DNA of 64,000 bases, taken from NCBI RefSeq assembly GCF_048553715.1, contig NZ_JBLZNC010000004.1:1-64000 (forward strand), read 5' to 3'. The notes under the pieces were generated by a model. That model worked only from the letters and a program-made list of their open reading frames with translations. It was not told the origin of the DNA and ran no database searches. Source of the DNA: Sagittula sp048553715 (lineage in GTDB: Bacteria; Pseudomonadota; Alphaproteobacteria; Rhodobacterales; Rhodobacteraceae). Positions within the stretch are counted from its first letter, which is position 1, and each line of letters starts with the position of its first letter. Below are positions 44,808 to 54,040 of this stretch, in pieces. The position numbers and the translations under genes were made by a program.

Positions 44808-46658
44808 ATGTTCCGTTTCTTTGAAAATCTGATTGATCCCTATCAACCCTACGCCGCCAATGACACGCCACCGCGCCGGTTGTGGCCGTTCCTGTTGCAG
44901 TATGCGCAGCCCTTCAGGCGGGTGTTCATGGCCGCCGGCATCCTGTCCGTCGTCGTGGCCACGGTGGATATCGGGCTGATCTACGCGATGGGCTGGGTGG
45001 TTGATATCCTTGAAGGCGATCCCGCGCAGGTTTGGTCGGCCCATGGGGCCACGTTGATCGCGCTGGCGGGGTTCTTGTTGTTTCTGCGGCCTTTGCTGAA
45101 CGTGCTGGATGTGGCGCTGTTGAACCAGACGATCCTGCCCAACCTTGGAACGCTGGTCCGGTTTCGCGCGCATGGCCATGTGCTGCGGCAGTCGGTGGGC
45201 TGGTTCGAGAATGATTTTGCCGGTCGGATCGCGAACCGTATTATGCAGACCCCGCCCGCCGTGGGCGAAGTGGCCTTTCAGACGTTTGATGCGGTGACCT
45301 TTTCGCTGGCCTATGTCGTCGGTGCGCTGGTCTTGCTGGGCGACGCCGATCCGCGCCTGATGATCCCGCTTGCGGCGTGGGTCGTTCTGTATGGGGCGCT
45401 GATCCGCTGGACCGTGCGCAATGTCGCCCCTGCGTCCAAGGCAAGCTCGGACGCGCGCAGCCAAATCAATGGCCGCGTCGTGGACAGCTACACCAATATT
45501 CCGTCGGTCAAGATGTTCGCCCAAGGGGATGCCGAGCTGCACCATGCGCGTGAGGCGATTGAAGAGGCGCGGGTGACCTTTCAACGGGAAATGAGGCTCT
45601 ATACCACCATGGATCTTGCGCTGAACTTGCTGAACGCGCTGTTGATCGTGGGTGTGGTGGGCATGGCGCTGGCGCTTTGGATGGCAGGCAATGCCACCGC
45701 CGGTGCGGTCGCGGCGGCCACCGCGCTGGTGTTGCGGCTGAACGCCATGACCGGCTGGATCATGTGGGCCACCACGTCGCTGTTCCGCGAGCTGGGCATC
45801 GTGCAGGAGGGGATGGAGACCATCGCCCAGCCGATCACCTTGGTCGACGCGCCGGATGCGACACCGCTGGTCATGCGCGATGGTGAAATCCGGCTGAGCG
45901 GCGTCACGCATCATTACGGTCGCGGGGCAGGGGGCTTAAATGATCTGACGCTGACCATTCCCGCCGGTCAGAAGGTGGGGCTTGTCGGGCGTTCGGGTGC
46001 GGGTAAATCGACCTTGGTCAAACTGTTGCTGCGGTTCTACGACCCCGAACAGGGCCGGGTCGAGATTGACGGACAGGATATTTCGCGGGTCACGCAGGAC
46101 TCTTTGCGAAAACAGATTGGCATGGTTCAGCAGGAATCGTCTCTGTTACACCGCTCTGTTCGGGACAATATCCGCTACGGGTCCGACGGTGCGACGGACG
46201 CCGAGGTGATACTGGCCGCGCAAAAGGCGCATGCGCATGAATTTATCGATACGCTGACCGATCCACAGGGGCGCGGCGGTTATGATGCGCAAGTGGGCGA
46301 GCGCGGCGTGAAACTGTCCGGCGGTCAGCGGCAGCGGATCAGTCTGGCGCGGGTCATCCTGAAGGATGCGCCGATCCTGATCCTGGACGAGGCGACAAGC
46401 GCGCTTGATTCCGAGGTCGAGGCCGCCATTCAGGACACGCTGTACGGGATGATGGCGGGAAAGACGGTGATCGCCATCGCGCACCGGCTGTCGACGATTG
46501 CCCAGATGGACCGGATTCTGGTCATGGATCAGGGGCGCATCGTCGAAGACGGCAGCCATGACGTGCTCTTGGCGCAGGGCGGGCTATATGCCTCGTTCTG
46601 GGCGCGCCAATCGGGCGGTTTTCTGGACATCAAGACGGACGAAGAGGCAGCACAATGA
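44808..46658 (+). CDS. ABC exporter, fused membrane and ATPase domains (copy 1 of 3)
   Basis: 616 residues. An N-terminal type-1 exporter membrane domain (about residues 30-330, six helices, with SVGWFENDFAGRIANRIMQT in the cytoplasmic loop) is followed by a nucleotide-binding domain: Walker A GRSGAGKST, signature LSGGQRQRISLARV, Walker B ILILDEATSALDS with catalytic Glu, and the H-loop AIAHRLST. It should pump a lipid, drug or peptide outward. It is the least similar of the three tandem copies. Confidence 0.92.
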   Translation: MFRFFENLIDPYQPYAANDTPPRRLWPFLLQYAQPFRRVFMAAGILSVVVATVDIGLIYAMGWVVDILEGDPAQVWSAHGATLIALAGFLLFLRPLLNVLDVALLNQTILPNLGTLVRFRAHGHVLRQSVGWFENDFAGRIANRIMQTPPAVGEVAFQTFDAVTFSLAYVVGALVLLGDADPRLMIPLAAWVVLYGALIRWTVRNVAPASKASSDARSQINGRVVDSYTNIPSVKMFAQGDAELHHAREAIEEARVTFQREMRLYTTMDLALNLLNALLIVGVVGMALALWMAGNATAGAVAAATALVLRLNAMTGWIMWATTSLFRELGIVQEGMETIAQPITLVDAPDATPLVMRDGEIRLSGVTHHYGRGAGGLNDLTLTIPAGQKVGLVGRSGAGKSTLVKLLLRFYDPEQGRVEIDGQDISRVTQDSLRKQIGMVQQESSLLHRSVRDNIRYGSDGATDAEVILAAQKAHAHEFIDTLTDPQGRGGYDAQVGERGVKLSGGQRQRISLARVILKDAPILILDEATSALDSEVEAAIQDTLYGMMAGKTVIAIAHRLSTIAQMDRILVMDQGRIVEDGSHDVLLAQGGLYASFWARQSGGFLDIKTDEEAAQ

Positions 46659-48493
46659 TCGAAGCGATCCTGAAACGGGCAGGCGGGTTGATCAACACCG
46701 AGGCCGCCGCCAAAGGGCCGCCGCCCCAAAGCCTGTGGCGGTTCATCCGCTGGGCCTTGCGCGGGGCATGGCCGGTGATCGCGCTGGGCGCGGTCATTTC
46801 CCTGTCCGCTGGCGGCACAGAGGTGCTGTCGATGTACCTGCTGGGCCTGATCGTCGACGCCGTGGGCGAGGCGGGGCCGCTGTCGGCGCATTGGCCGCTG
46901 TTTGTGACGGCTATTCTGGTGATGGTGGTGCTGCGCCCGCTGCTGTTTGGCGGGCTTGCGCTGACCCAGACGGTGATGATTGGCCCCAACGTGTTCAATC
47001 TGGTGATGACGCGGCTGTACCGCTGGACCATCGACCAATCGGTGAGCTTTTTCGACAATGATTTCGCCGGACGGCTGGCGCAGAAAAAGGTGCAGGCCGC
47101 GAACTCGCTAACCGAAACCGTGATCGAAAGCGTGAACGCCCTGACACTGGGTCTTGCGACCGTGTTGGGGACGGCTGCGCTGTTGGGGGCGGTGAACGCA
47201 TGGCTGATCGTGATACTGGCAGTCTGGTTTGTGGGCTATCTGCTGTTTCTGCGGGCGCATCTGCCGGCCATTCGCGAACGCTCTGCCGCGCGGGCAGGGG
47301 CGCGGGCCATGGTGACGGGGCAGGTGGTCGATACGCTGTCCAATATCAAGGTGGTCAAGCTGTTCGCCGGTCGCCAGTCCGAAGACGACCGCACGCTGGG
47401 CGCGCTGGGCGCCTTGCGCACCCGTGCGCTGCGGTTCGGGGAGGCCACGACAAGCTTTCGTCTGGGACTGATCGCGATTGCAGGCGTGCTGCCTGTGGGT
47501 TTGATCGGGGCTGCGGTGCTGCTGCGTGACAGCGTCACGCCGGGTGACATTGCGGCCATCGGCGGGGCGTCGCTGCGGCTGGCGCAAATGACCGGCTGGA
47601 TCAGCTTTTCGATCATGGTGATCTCCGGCCATCTGGGCGAGGTGGAGGACGGCATGACCACCCTGTCTGTTGGCCACGATCTGGTGGATGCGCCTGACGC
47701 GAAAACCCTTAATGTGAGCCAGGCTGAGGTGCGGTTCGATCAGGTGGCTTTTGCCTATGGCGGCGACACAGGCGGGGTGGACGGCATCGACCTGACGATC
47801 CATCCCGGTGAAAAGCTGGGCATTGTCGGGGCGTCTGGTGCGGGGAAATCCACGCTCGTGGCCTTGTTGATGCGGCTCTATGACACCGAAACAGGCCGCG
47901 TTCTGATTGACGGGCAGAACGTATCCGAGGTCACGCAGGACAGTTTGCGCCGCCAGATCGGGATGGTCACGCAAGAGACGTCCATGTTCAACCGCTCCGC
48001 TTTGGAGAACATCCGCTATGGTCGGCCGGAGGCCACCGAGGAAGAGGTTTACGCCGCCGCCCGTCGCGCCGAGGCGCATGAGTTCATCCTTGAGCTGCAG
48101 GACGGTGAGGGGCGCGTGGGCTATGACGCGCATCTGGGCGAACGGGGTGTGAAACTGTCCGGCGGGCAACGCCAGCGGATCGCGCTGGCCCGGGCCATTC
48201 TGAAAGACGCGCCGATCCTGATTTTGGACGAGGCCACAAGCGCCTTGGATTCCGAGGTCGAGGCCGCCATTCAGCAGGCTCTGGACCATGTGATGGAAGG
48301 CAAGACTGTCATGGCCATCGCGCACCGGCTGTCCACCATTGCAAGCATGGACAGGATCATCGTTCTGGATCAGGGGCGGATCGCCGAAATGGGCACACAT
48401 GACGAACTTCTGGCGCAACAGGGTCTGTATGCGCGCTATTGGGACCGCCAATCCGGCGGCTTTATCGGCATGGGGCAGGAGGCTGCAGAATGA
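46655..48493 (+). CDS. ABC exporter, fused membrane and ATPase domains (copy 2 of 3)
   Basis: 612 residues, beginning in an ATGA overlap with copy 1. The N-terminus contains AAAKGPPPQSLWRFIRWAL. The exporter membrane domain has SVSFFDNDFAGRLAQKKVQA; the ATPase has GASGAGKST, LSGGQRQRIALARA and ILILDEATSALDS. All ATPase motifs are intact, so it could work as a homodimer or pair with a neighbour. It resembles copy 3 more than copy 1. Confidence 0.92.
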   Translation: MIEAILKRAGGLINTEAAAKGPPPQSLWRFIRWALRGAWPVIALGAVISLSAGGTEVLSMYLLGLIVDAVGEAGPLSAHWPLFVTAILVMVVLRPLLFGGLALTQTVMIGPNVFNLVMTRLYRWTIDQSVSFFDNDFAGRLAQKKVQAANSLTETVIESVNALTLGLATVLGTAALLGAVNAWLIVILAVWFVGYLLFLRAHLPAIRERSAARAGARAMVTGQVVDTLSNIKVVKLFAGRQSEDDRTLGALGALRTRALRFGEATTSFRLGLIAIAGVLPVGLIGAAVLLRDSVTPGDIAAIGGASLRLAQMTGWISFSIMVISGHLGEVEDGMTTLSVGHDLVDAPDAKTLNVSQAEVRFDQVAFAYGGDTGGVDGIDLTIHPGEKLGIVGASGAGKSTLVALLMRLYDTETGRVLIDGQNVSEVTQDSLRRQIGMVTQETSMFNRSALENIRYGRPEATEEEVYAAARRAEAHEFILELQDGEGRVGYDAHLGERGVKLSGGQRQRIALARAILKDAPILILDEATSALDSEVEAAIQQALDHVMEGKTVMAIAHRLSTIASMDRIIVLDQGRIAEMGTHDELLAQQGLYARYWDRQSGGFIGMGQEAAE

Positions 48494-50322
48494 TCCGCAA
48501 CTGGCTGCCCAGCATTGATCCGTTTCAGCCCGCCGACGGGCCGCCGCCGCAGGGGATGGTGCCGTTCATGCGCTGGGCGCTGAAGGGGTCTTGGCACGCG
48601 ATTGCGCTGGCCGTGGCGATCACCTGCATGGTCGGCTTGGTCGAGGTTATCGCCGCCTGGTACACCGCCTGGGTGATCGACGGGGCGCAGGCGGCGGGCG
48701 AGGGGGCGTTCTGGTCCGCGTTCTGGCCACAGATCCTGTTCGGCATCGGCTTTTACATGCTGTTCCGGCCCGTTCTGTTCCTGTTCGACGCGGCTGTGTC
48801 GGGGGTGATGTTGCAGCCCAGCTTGTTTCCGCTGGTTCTGGCGCGGATCAACAATCACACGCTGGGCCATTCCATGTCGTTTTTCGAAAACGACTTTGCC
48901 GGTCGCATCAGCCAGAAGGCCAATCAGGTGGCCCGCGCACTGACCGATCTGGTGGTCGAGGTCACGGATGTGGTCGTCTATGCGCTGGCCATGTTTGCCG
49001 GTGCCTTTGTGCTGCTGGGGGGCGTGGACTGGCGGTTGTTGCTGGTGTTTGTGGGCTGGTCGGTGCTGTATGCTGCGGCGCTGCGCTATTTCATTCCACG
49101 GGTGCAGGGGCGGTCCGCGAAACGTGCGGGCGCGCGCACGCAGGTGATCGGGCAAATCGTCGACACGCTGTCCAATATTTCGACGGTAAAGCTGTTTGCG
49201 CGCGACAAGTCAGAGGACGACACCACCCGCGCCACGTTGGAGGTGTACCGCCAGCGCAGTCTCGATTTCGGGGAGCTTTCGGCTCTGTTCCGCATGGTTC
49301 TGATGACGCTTGGGGGCTTGTTGCCGATGGTGTCGATCCTGATGGCGTTGTTTCTGTACAGCCAAGGGACCGCGACTGTGGGCGATATTGCCATGACGGC
49401 GATGATGACCTCGCGGCTGTCGATGCTGACGAACCGGCTGGGGCGCGTGGCCATCTCGATCTTTACCCAAGTGGGCGAGATCGAGGACGGCGTAGGCACG
49501 CTCGCCCCGCCCCATGCGATCACAGATCGTCCCGGTGCGCGGGATGTTGCGCCGCGTGGGGGGATCACCTTTGATCAGGTCGGCTTTGGCTATGGTGGCG
49601 AGACGAGCGCGCTGGACGGGTTCGATCTGTCCATCGCCGAGGGGGAAAAGGTGGCCTTGGTCGGCGCGTCGGGGGCCGGTAAGTCGACTGCAGTTTCTCT
49701 ACTGTTGCGGCTACATGAGGTGGAACAGGGTCGCATATTGCTGGCCGACACCGACATCCGCGACATCAAGCAGACCGCCCTGCGCGAGGCAGTGGCCGTG
49801 GTGCGGCAGGACACGTCCATGTTCAACCGCTCTGCCATGGAGAACATCCGCTATGGCCGTCCTGATGCCACCGACGCCGAGGTGCACGAGGCGGCGCGCC
49901 GTGCCTCGGCGCATGAATTTATCCTTGGCCTGCAGGATACGGCGGGGCGGCAAGGCTACGAGGCGCGCTTGGGTGAGCGTGGTGTGAAACTGTCCGGCGG
50001 GCAGCGGCAGCGCATAGCCTTGGCGCGGGCCATTCTGAAAGACGCCCCGATCCTTGTGCTGGACGAGGCGACCAGCGCGCTGGATTCCGAGGTTGAGGCA
50101 GAGATCCAGACCGCGCTGGGTCAGGTCATGCAGGGCAAGACGGTGATCGCCATTGCGCACCGTCTGTCCACCATTGCCGAGATGGACCGCATCGTCGTGC
50201 TGGAGGGCGGTCGCATCGTCGAATCCGGCACGCATGAGGATCTTCTGGCGCAACAGGGCCTGTATGCGCGTTACTGGGCGCGGCAATCCGGCGGGTTTAT
50301 CGGGGCAGAGGCTGCAGAATAA
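48490..50322 (+). CDS. ABC exporter, fused membrane and ATPase domains (copy 3 of 3)
   Basis: 610 residues from the ATG at 48490, again in an ATGA overlap. DGPPPQGMVPFMRWALKGSW at the N-terminus parallels copy 2, and the loop SMSFFENDFAGRISQKANQV parallels both others. ATPase motifs GASGAGKST, LSGGQRQRIALARA and ILVLDEATSALDS are complete. The three genes must be one transcript and probably arose by duplication. Confidence 0.92.
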   Translation: MIRNWLPSIDPFQPADGPPPQGMVPFMRWALKGSWHAIALAVAITCMVGLVEVIAAWYTAWVIDGAQAAGEGAFWSAFWPQILFGIGFYMLFRPVLFLFDAAVSGVMLQPSLFPLVLARINNHTLGHSMSFFENDFAGRISQKANQVARALTDLVVEVTDVVVYALAMFAGAFVLLGGVDWRLLLVFVGWSVLYAAALRYFIPRVQGRSAKRAGARTQVIGQIVDTLSNISTVKLFARDKSEDDTTRATLEVYRQRSLDFGELSALFRMVLMTLGGLLPMVSILMALFLYSQGTATVGDIAMTAMMTSRLSMLTNRLGRVAISIFTQVGEIEDGVGTLAPPHAITDRPGARDVAPRGGITFDQVGFGYGGETSALDGFDLSIAEGEKVALVGASGAGKSTAVSLLLRLHEVEQGRILLADTDIRDIKQTALREAVAVVRQDTSMFNRSAMENIRYGRPDATDAEVHEAARRASAHEFILGLQDTAGRQGYEARLGERGVKLSGGQRQRIALARAILKDAPILVLDEATSALDSEVEAEIQTALGQVMQGKTVIAIAHRLSTIAEMDRIVVLEGGRIVESGTHEDLLAQQGLYARYWARQSGGFIGAEAAE

Positions 50323-50392
50323 CCCCTATAGCCGGTGGCGCGCGGAACGTGTAAGGCAGGCCCCTGAAGCCACCACCACGAGGGAGCCAACC

Positions 50393-51616
50393 ATGTCCGA
50401 AGATCAGCGCGTCACCGTCGACCGTCTGGGGCATCGCGGCGACGGGATCGCCGAGGGGCCGATCTACGTTCCCGGCTGCCTGCCGGGCGAAGTCGTCGAA
50501 GGCGCAGTGAACAACGGTGTCATGGCCGTGCCGCGGATCGTTACGCCGGTGTCCGACCGTGTCTCTCCCCCGTGTCGCCATGCGAAATCCTGCGGCGGCT
50601 GTCAGCTGCAACATGCCTCTGACAGTTTTGTCGAAGGATGGAAGACCGATGTGGTGGTGCGCGCCCTTGCAGCGCAGGGTCTGGAGGCCGAGATGCGGCC
50701 CTGTATTACCTCTCCTTCGCAATCGCGGCGCCGGGCGGGCTTTTCGGCGCGTCGCACGAAAAAGGGGGCCCTGGCCGGTTTTCATGCCAAGGCCTCTGAC
50801 GTGGTGATTGCTGTGCCCGATTGTCAGCTTGTCCGTCCCAAACTGGCGGCGGCCCTGCCCTTGGCCGAGGCGCTGGCCGTGGCGGGTTCATCGCGCAAAG
50901 GCGAGCTGACCGTTCAGATCACCGACAGCGACAGCGGGCTGGACGTGGCGGTCACCGGCGGCAAGGCCATCGACGACGGGTTCCGCGTGACGCTTGCCGG
51001 TATCGCGCAGGAGTTCGATCTGGCGCGACTGGCGTGGGATGACGAGGTGCTGACCCGTCGCCCGCCCTATCAGCAGTTCGGCAAGGCGCGTGTGGTGCCA
51101 CCGCCGGGGGCCTTTCTACAGGCCACCGCCGAGGGCGAGGCCGCGCTTCTGGCCTGCGTCACCGAGGCGATGAGCGGCGCGAAATACATGGCGGATCTGT
51201 TTGCAGGCTGCGGCACCTTCGCCCTCCCGCTGGCGCAACAGGGTAAGGTTCATGCGGTCGAAGCCTATGCCGATATGGCGCGTGCGTTGGACAAGGGCTG
51301 GCGCATGGCCGAGGGGCTGCGCCATGTTTCACATGAAGCACGCGATCTGTTCCGCAATCCGCTGCTGCCTGACGAGCTGGCCAAATTCGACGGGGTGGTG
51401 ATTGACCCGCCCCGCGCCGGTGCCGAGGCCCAGACCGTGCAGCTTGCCATCGCGCAGGTGCCGCGCATCGCCTTTGTGTCCTGCAATCCGGTGACCTTTG
51501 CCCGCGATGCGGCGCGTCTGGTCGAATCCGGCTATCGGTTGGACTGGGTGCAGACCGTGGACCAGTTCCGCTGGTCGACCCATGTGGAACTGGCGGCGCA
51601 ATTCAGCCTGCAATAG
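50393..51616 (+). CDS. RNA m5U/m5C-type methyltransferase of the TrmA/RlmD family
   Basis: 407 residues from the ATG at 50393. A TRAM RNA-binding domain (VTVDRLGHRGDGIAEGPIYV) is followed by a 4Fe-4S site (CRHAKSCGGCQLQH) and a Rossmann methyltransferase domain (ADLFAGCGTFALPLAQ, IDPPRAGAEAQTVQ). The nucleophilic Cys is in FVSCNPVTFARD. It should methylate uridine in 23S rRNA or tRNA; which site cannot be told. It starts 71 bases after the exporter operon. Confidence 0.9.
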   Translation: MSEDQRVTVDRLGHRGDGIAEGPIYVPGCLPGEVVEGAVNNGVMAVPRIVTPVSDRVSPPCRHAKSCGGCQLQHASDSFVEGWKTDVVVRALAAQGLEAEMRPCITSPSQSRRRAGFSARRTKKGALAGFHAKASDVVIAVPDCQLVRPKLAAALPLAEALAVAGSSRKGELTVQITDSDSGLDVAVTGGKAIDDGFRVTLAGIAQEFDLARLAWDDEVLTRRPPYQQFGKARVVPPPGAFLQATAEGEAALLACVTEAMSGAKYMADLFAGCGTFALPLAQQGKVHAVEAYADMARALDKGWRMAEGLRHVSHEARDLFRNPLLPDELAKFDGVVIDPPRAGAEAQTVQLAIAQVPRIAFVSCNPVTFARDAARLVESGYRLDWVQTVDQFRWSTHVELAAQFSLQ

Positions 51617-51694
51617 GCAAGATTTCAAAATCGTGAGATGCCATGCCCCCCCTTTATGGGGTATGGGAAAAGAAAAACGCATCGAGGCAGTGAT

Positions 51695-52195
51695 ATGCGA
51701 TTTCTCCGGTTTGGACTGTTGGTCCTGGCCCTGCTGACGGCAGCGGCCTGTTCATCGAAAAAATACTATAATTACCGCGGGCCCGAGGTAACTCAGGTCG
51801 TGGTGAACAAGGGCGAGCGGCGGATGTACCTGCTGCACAACACAAAGGTGTTGGAAGCCTATGATATCGGACTGGGCTTTGCCCCGCGTGGGCACAAGCA
51901 GTTCGAAGGCGACGGAAAGACCCCCGAGGGGATCTATTACGTTGACCGGCGCAACCCGAATTCGGCCTTCCATTTGTCAATCGGTGTCAGCTATCCCAAC
52001 CCGCTGGACCGCGCGAAGGCAGAGGCCGTGGGCAAAAGTCCGGGCGGCGATATCTTTATCCACGGGCGCGGCAACGGGTTCCGCATTGGCGCGCCGCGCG
52101 ACTGGACCGCAGGCTGTATCGCGGTGACGGATAAGGAAATGCGCGACATCTATTCGATGGTCACCGACGGCACCCCGATCATCATCAACCCCTGA
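51695..52195 (+). CDS. L,D-transpeptidase (YkuD) family lipoprotein
   Basis: 166 residues from the ATG at 51695. The signal ends in the lipobox LTAAAC. The YkuD catalytic region is present as FIHGRGNGFRIGAP and DWTAGCIAV, with the active-site Cys; the usual Ser-x-Gly-Cys is Thr-Ala-Gly-Cys here. Members crosslink peptidoglycan or attach proteins to it, and some are amidase-like. A terminator follows. Confidence 0.88.
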   Translation: MRFLRFGLLVLALLTAAACSSKKYYNYRGPEVTQVVVNKGERRMYLLHNTKVLEAYDIGLGFAPRGHKQFEGDGKTPEGIYYVDRRNPNSAFHLSIGVSYPNPLDRAKAEAVGKSPGGDIFIHGRGNGFRIGAPRDWTAGCIAVTDKEMRDIYSMVTDGTPIIINP

Positions 52196-52200
52196 TACGC

Positions 52201-52232
52201 AAAAGGGCTGGCGCGCAAACGCCAGCCCTTTT
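52201..52232. terminator. Bidirectional rho-independent terminator
   Basis: AAAAGGGCTGGCG and CGCCAGCCCTTTT form a 13-base stem with a 6-base loop between the convergent L,D-transpeptidase and CAP-domain genes. Confidence 0.92.
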
Positions 52233-52252
52233 CAATGCAGTGTCGTGGTGGA

Positions 52253-52807
52253 TCAGCCTTGCAGGCCGGGGATCTGTGCGGCGCCAGCGGCGCCAACGAC
52301 CATGCACCACCAGATCTTGCCGTTGTCCTCCTGATACCAGGAAAAACCCATCTCTGTGGCAGAAGGGTCAAGGATCACGCGGCGCGTGGGCTCTTCTTCC
52401 ATCCAGGCGGCGAGGGTTTCGGTCTCTGTTTCGTAGGTCTCGGAAATCGTCTCGCCCACAAGGCGGCCGGAATAACCGACGCGCTGCACCCGATCCACGG
52501 GCGACGAGCCATCCGAGCCGAAATGCCACGGGCGGTTTTGCACCGACATGTCCCGCGCATGGGTCGCGGCGGCGGCCTGCAACTGGCTGTTGAGCTCAAG
52601 CGGTGCCGCGCCGGAGGCCTGACGCAGCGCGTTCACCGAATCAAGCATGCGATATTCGATCTCTGCGCGCTGGAACGCGCCGATGCGGTACACACGCGGC
52701 AAGGGTTTGCCGTCCGGCCCAATTCCGCCGCCTGTGGTGGCGGGTCCAGAGGTACAGGCTGCAATGGCAGCGACAGAAGACAGGGCAAGGAAGGCGCGAC
52801 GGTTCAT
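52253..52807 (-). CDS. CAP-domain (SCP/PR1) lipoprotein
   Basis: 184 residues. The signal MNRRAFLALSSVAAIAAC has a lipobox (AIAAC) with an RR pair near the start. Residues 50-170 form a CAP domain: LQAAAATHARDMSVQNRPWH, VGETISETYETETE and WMEEEPTRRVILDPSATEMG. Bacterial CAP proteins are secreted and of mostly unknown function. It is flanked by two YkuD-fold proteins. Confidence 0.85.
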   Translation of the reverse strand: MNRRAFLALSSVAAIAACTSGPATTGGGIGPDGKPLPRVYRIGAFQRAEIEYRMLDSVNALRQASGAAPLELNSQLQAAAATHARDMSVQNRPWHFGSDGSSPVDRVQRVGYSGRLVGETISETYETETETLAAWMEEEPTRRVILDPSATEMGFSWYQEDNGKIWWCMVVGAAGAAQIPGLQG

Positions 52808-52976
52808 ATTTGCTGCTTTCGGATGTGCGTTTTGAACTGACTTAGCGTTTCATGCGTTGCCAATCAAACCCACATCGGCGTGAGACAGCGCAAACACAAC
52901 CCTTTGAATTGCGACTGAGGCTTTCCGGCCATATCATGCCGATAGCAGCAATTTTATCGTCTGAGAGGATTGGACC

Positions 52977-53576
52977 ATGGCTGATCGGTCAACTAACAAG
53001 CTGGGGCGTCGCGCTTTTCTGGCAGGCAGTGCTGCGGCATTGGCCAGCCCCGCGTTGGCGCAGGATGTGAACGGTGCAGGCACCACAGAGATCGAGCGCG
53101 AGCTCAACAGCGCGGTGCGGCGCAATATTTCCAGCTTCCGCACGCTGGATTGGCAGCCGTATTTCTCGAATCTGTCGGGCGGCGCGATCCTTGTGGATCT
53201 TTCATCGCGCGCCCTGCATTACTGGCAGGAAACCGGCACCTACCACCTGTACCCCTGTTCGGTGCCCCTGACCGAAGACCTGACCCGTCGCGGTCGCACC
53301 TCGGTCACGCTGAAAGACCCCTCGCCGGATTGGCGCCCGACCCCGTCGATGAAAAAGCGCAACCCCGAGTGGCCGGATTACGTAGGTCCGGGTCCCGACA
53401 ACCCGCTGGGCACGCGCTCCATGCACCTGAGCTGGCAGTATTACCGGATTCACGGCACGCATGACACGCGCAAGATCGGCCGTCGTTCGTCCAACGGCTG
53501 CATCGGCCTGTACAACGAGCACGTCGAAGAACTGTACGAGATGGTTCAAGTTGGCGCGCAGGTGTTGCTTATTTGA
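52977..53576 (+). CDS. L,D-transpeptidase (YkuD) with Tat-type signal
   Basis: 199 residues. A twin-arginine signal (GRRAFLAGSAAALASPALA) directs it to the periplasm. The YkuD domain has ILVDLSSRALHYWQ, RIHGTHDTRKIGRR and the catalytic SNGCIGLYNEHVEELYEMV. It should form or break 3-3 crosslinks or attach a protein to the wall. Roseobacters carry several paralogues. Confidence 0.92.
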   Translation: MADRSTNKLGRRAFLAGSAAALASPALAQDVNGAGTTEIERELNSAVRRNISSFRTLDWQPYFSNLSGGAILVDLSSRALHYWQETGTYHLYPCSVPLTEDLTRRGRTSVTLKDPSPDWRPTPSMKKRNPEWPDYVGPGPDNPLGTRSMHLSWQYYRIHGTHDTRKIGRRSSNGCIGLYNEHVEELYEMVQVGAQVLLI

Positions 53577-53724
53577 CCACAAAGAGGCGACGGGCAGATT
53601 TTACAGGTCAAGTAGCAATTGCAAAGGCCCTGAAATACTGCTTAGAACGACTCACGAGGTAAGTCTTGGGTGCCTGCTATAGGTCGCATTGCGTCTAACG
53701 CAGGCAAATATCTGGAGAATAGAA

Positions 53725-53922
53725 ATGAAAAAAATCGCACTCGCCGCTACTTTCGCTGCAGCTGCAACTTCCGCAATGGCCGGTTCCTACGCCAAGGACG
53801 ACGTTGTCATGGAAGTGGAGCCCGTTGTTGTTGTTGAAGAGACCCAGGCGTCTTCTTCTTCCGCAGCTCTGCTGATCCCGCTGATGCTGATCGCAATCGT
53901 TGCGGCTGCTGCAGCTGACTAA
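53725..53922 (+). CDS. Small secreted or membrane protein, 65 aa, unknown function
   Basis: 65 residues from the ATG at 53725 (TGGAG 8 bases upstream). A signal peptide (MKKIALAATFAAAATSAMAG) precedes an acidic Val-rich stretch (VVMEVEPVVVVEE) and a C-terminal hydrophobic helix (ALLIPLMLIAIVAAAAAD). I recognise the shape from small proteins next to hemH in roseobacters but know no function. The leader has a 7-base inverted repeat TGCCTGC/GCAGGCA (53671-53706) just before the ribosome site. A terminator follows. Confidence 0.75.
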   Translation: MKKIALAATFAAAATSAMAGSYAKDDVVMEVEPVVVVEETQASSSSAALLIPLMLIAIVAAAAAD

Positions 53923-53964
53923 TTGTCAGATGCACCCGCCTGAGAGCGGGGCTTGATATTAAAG

Positions 53965-53993
53965 AAGGCGGGGCGACGGTTCCGCCTTTTTTG
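53965..53993 (+). terminator. Rho-independent terminator
   Basis: AAGGCGG and CCGCCTT form a stem with a 10-base loop and a run of six T on the plus strand, 43 bases past the small protein gene. Confidence 0.85.
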
Positions 53994-54040
53994 TTGTCTG
54001 CCTGTCAGGTGCGGCGCGGCCCGAAGGCCGCCACCAAGGG

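Noticed and set aside
51325..51340. parS-like TGTTTCACATGAAGCA in the RNA methyltransferase gene
   Set aside because: Two mismatches including the core. It lies 34 kb from the candidate origin, so chance is likely. A three-mismatch site at 41111 was dismissed for the same reason.
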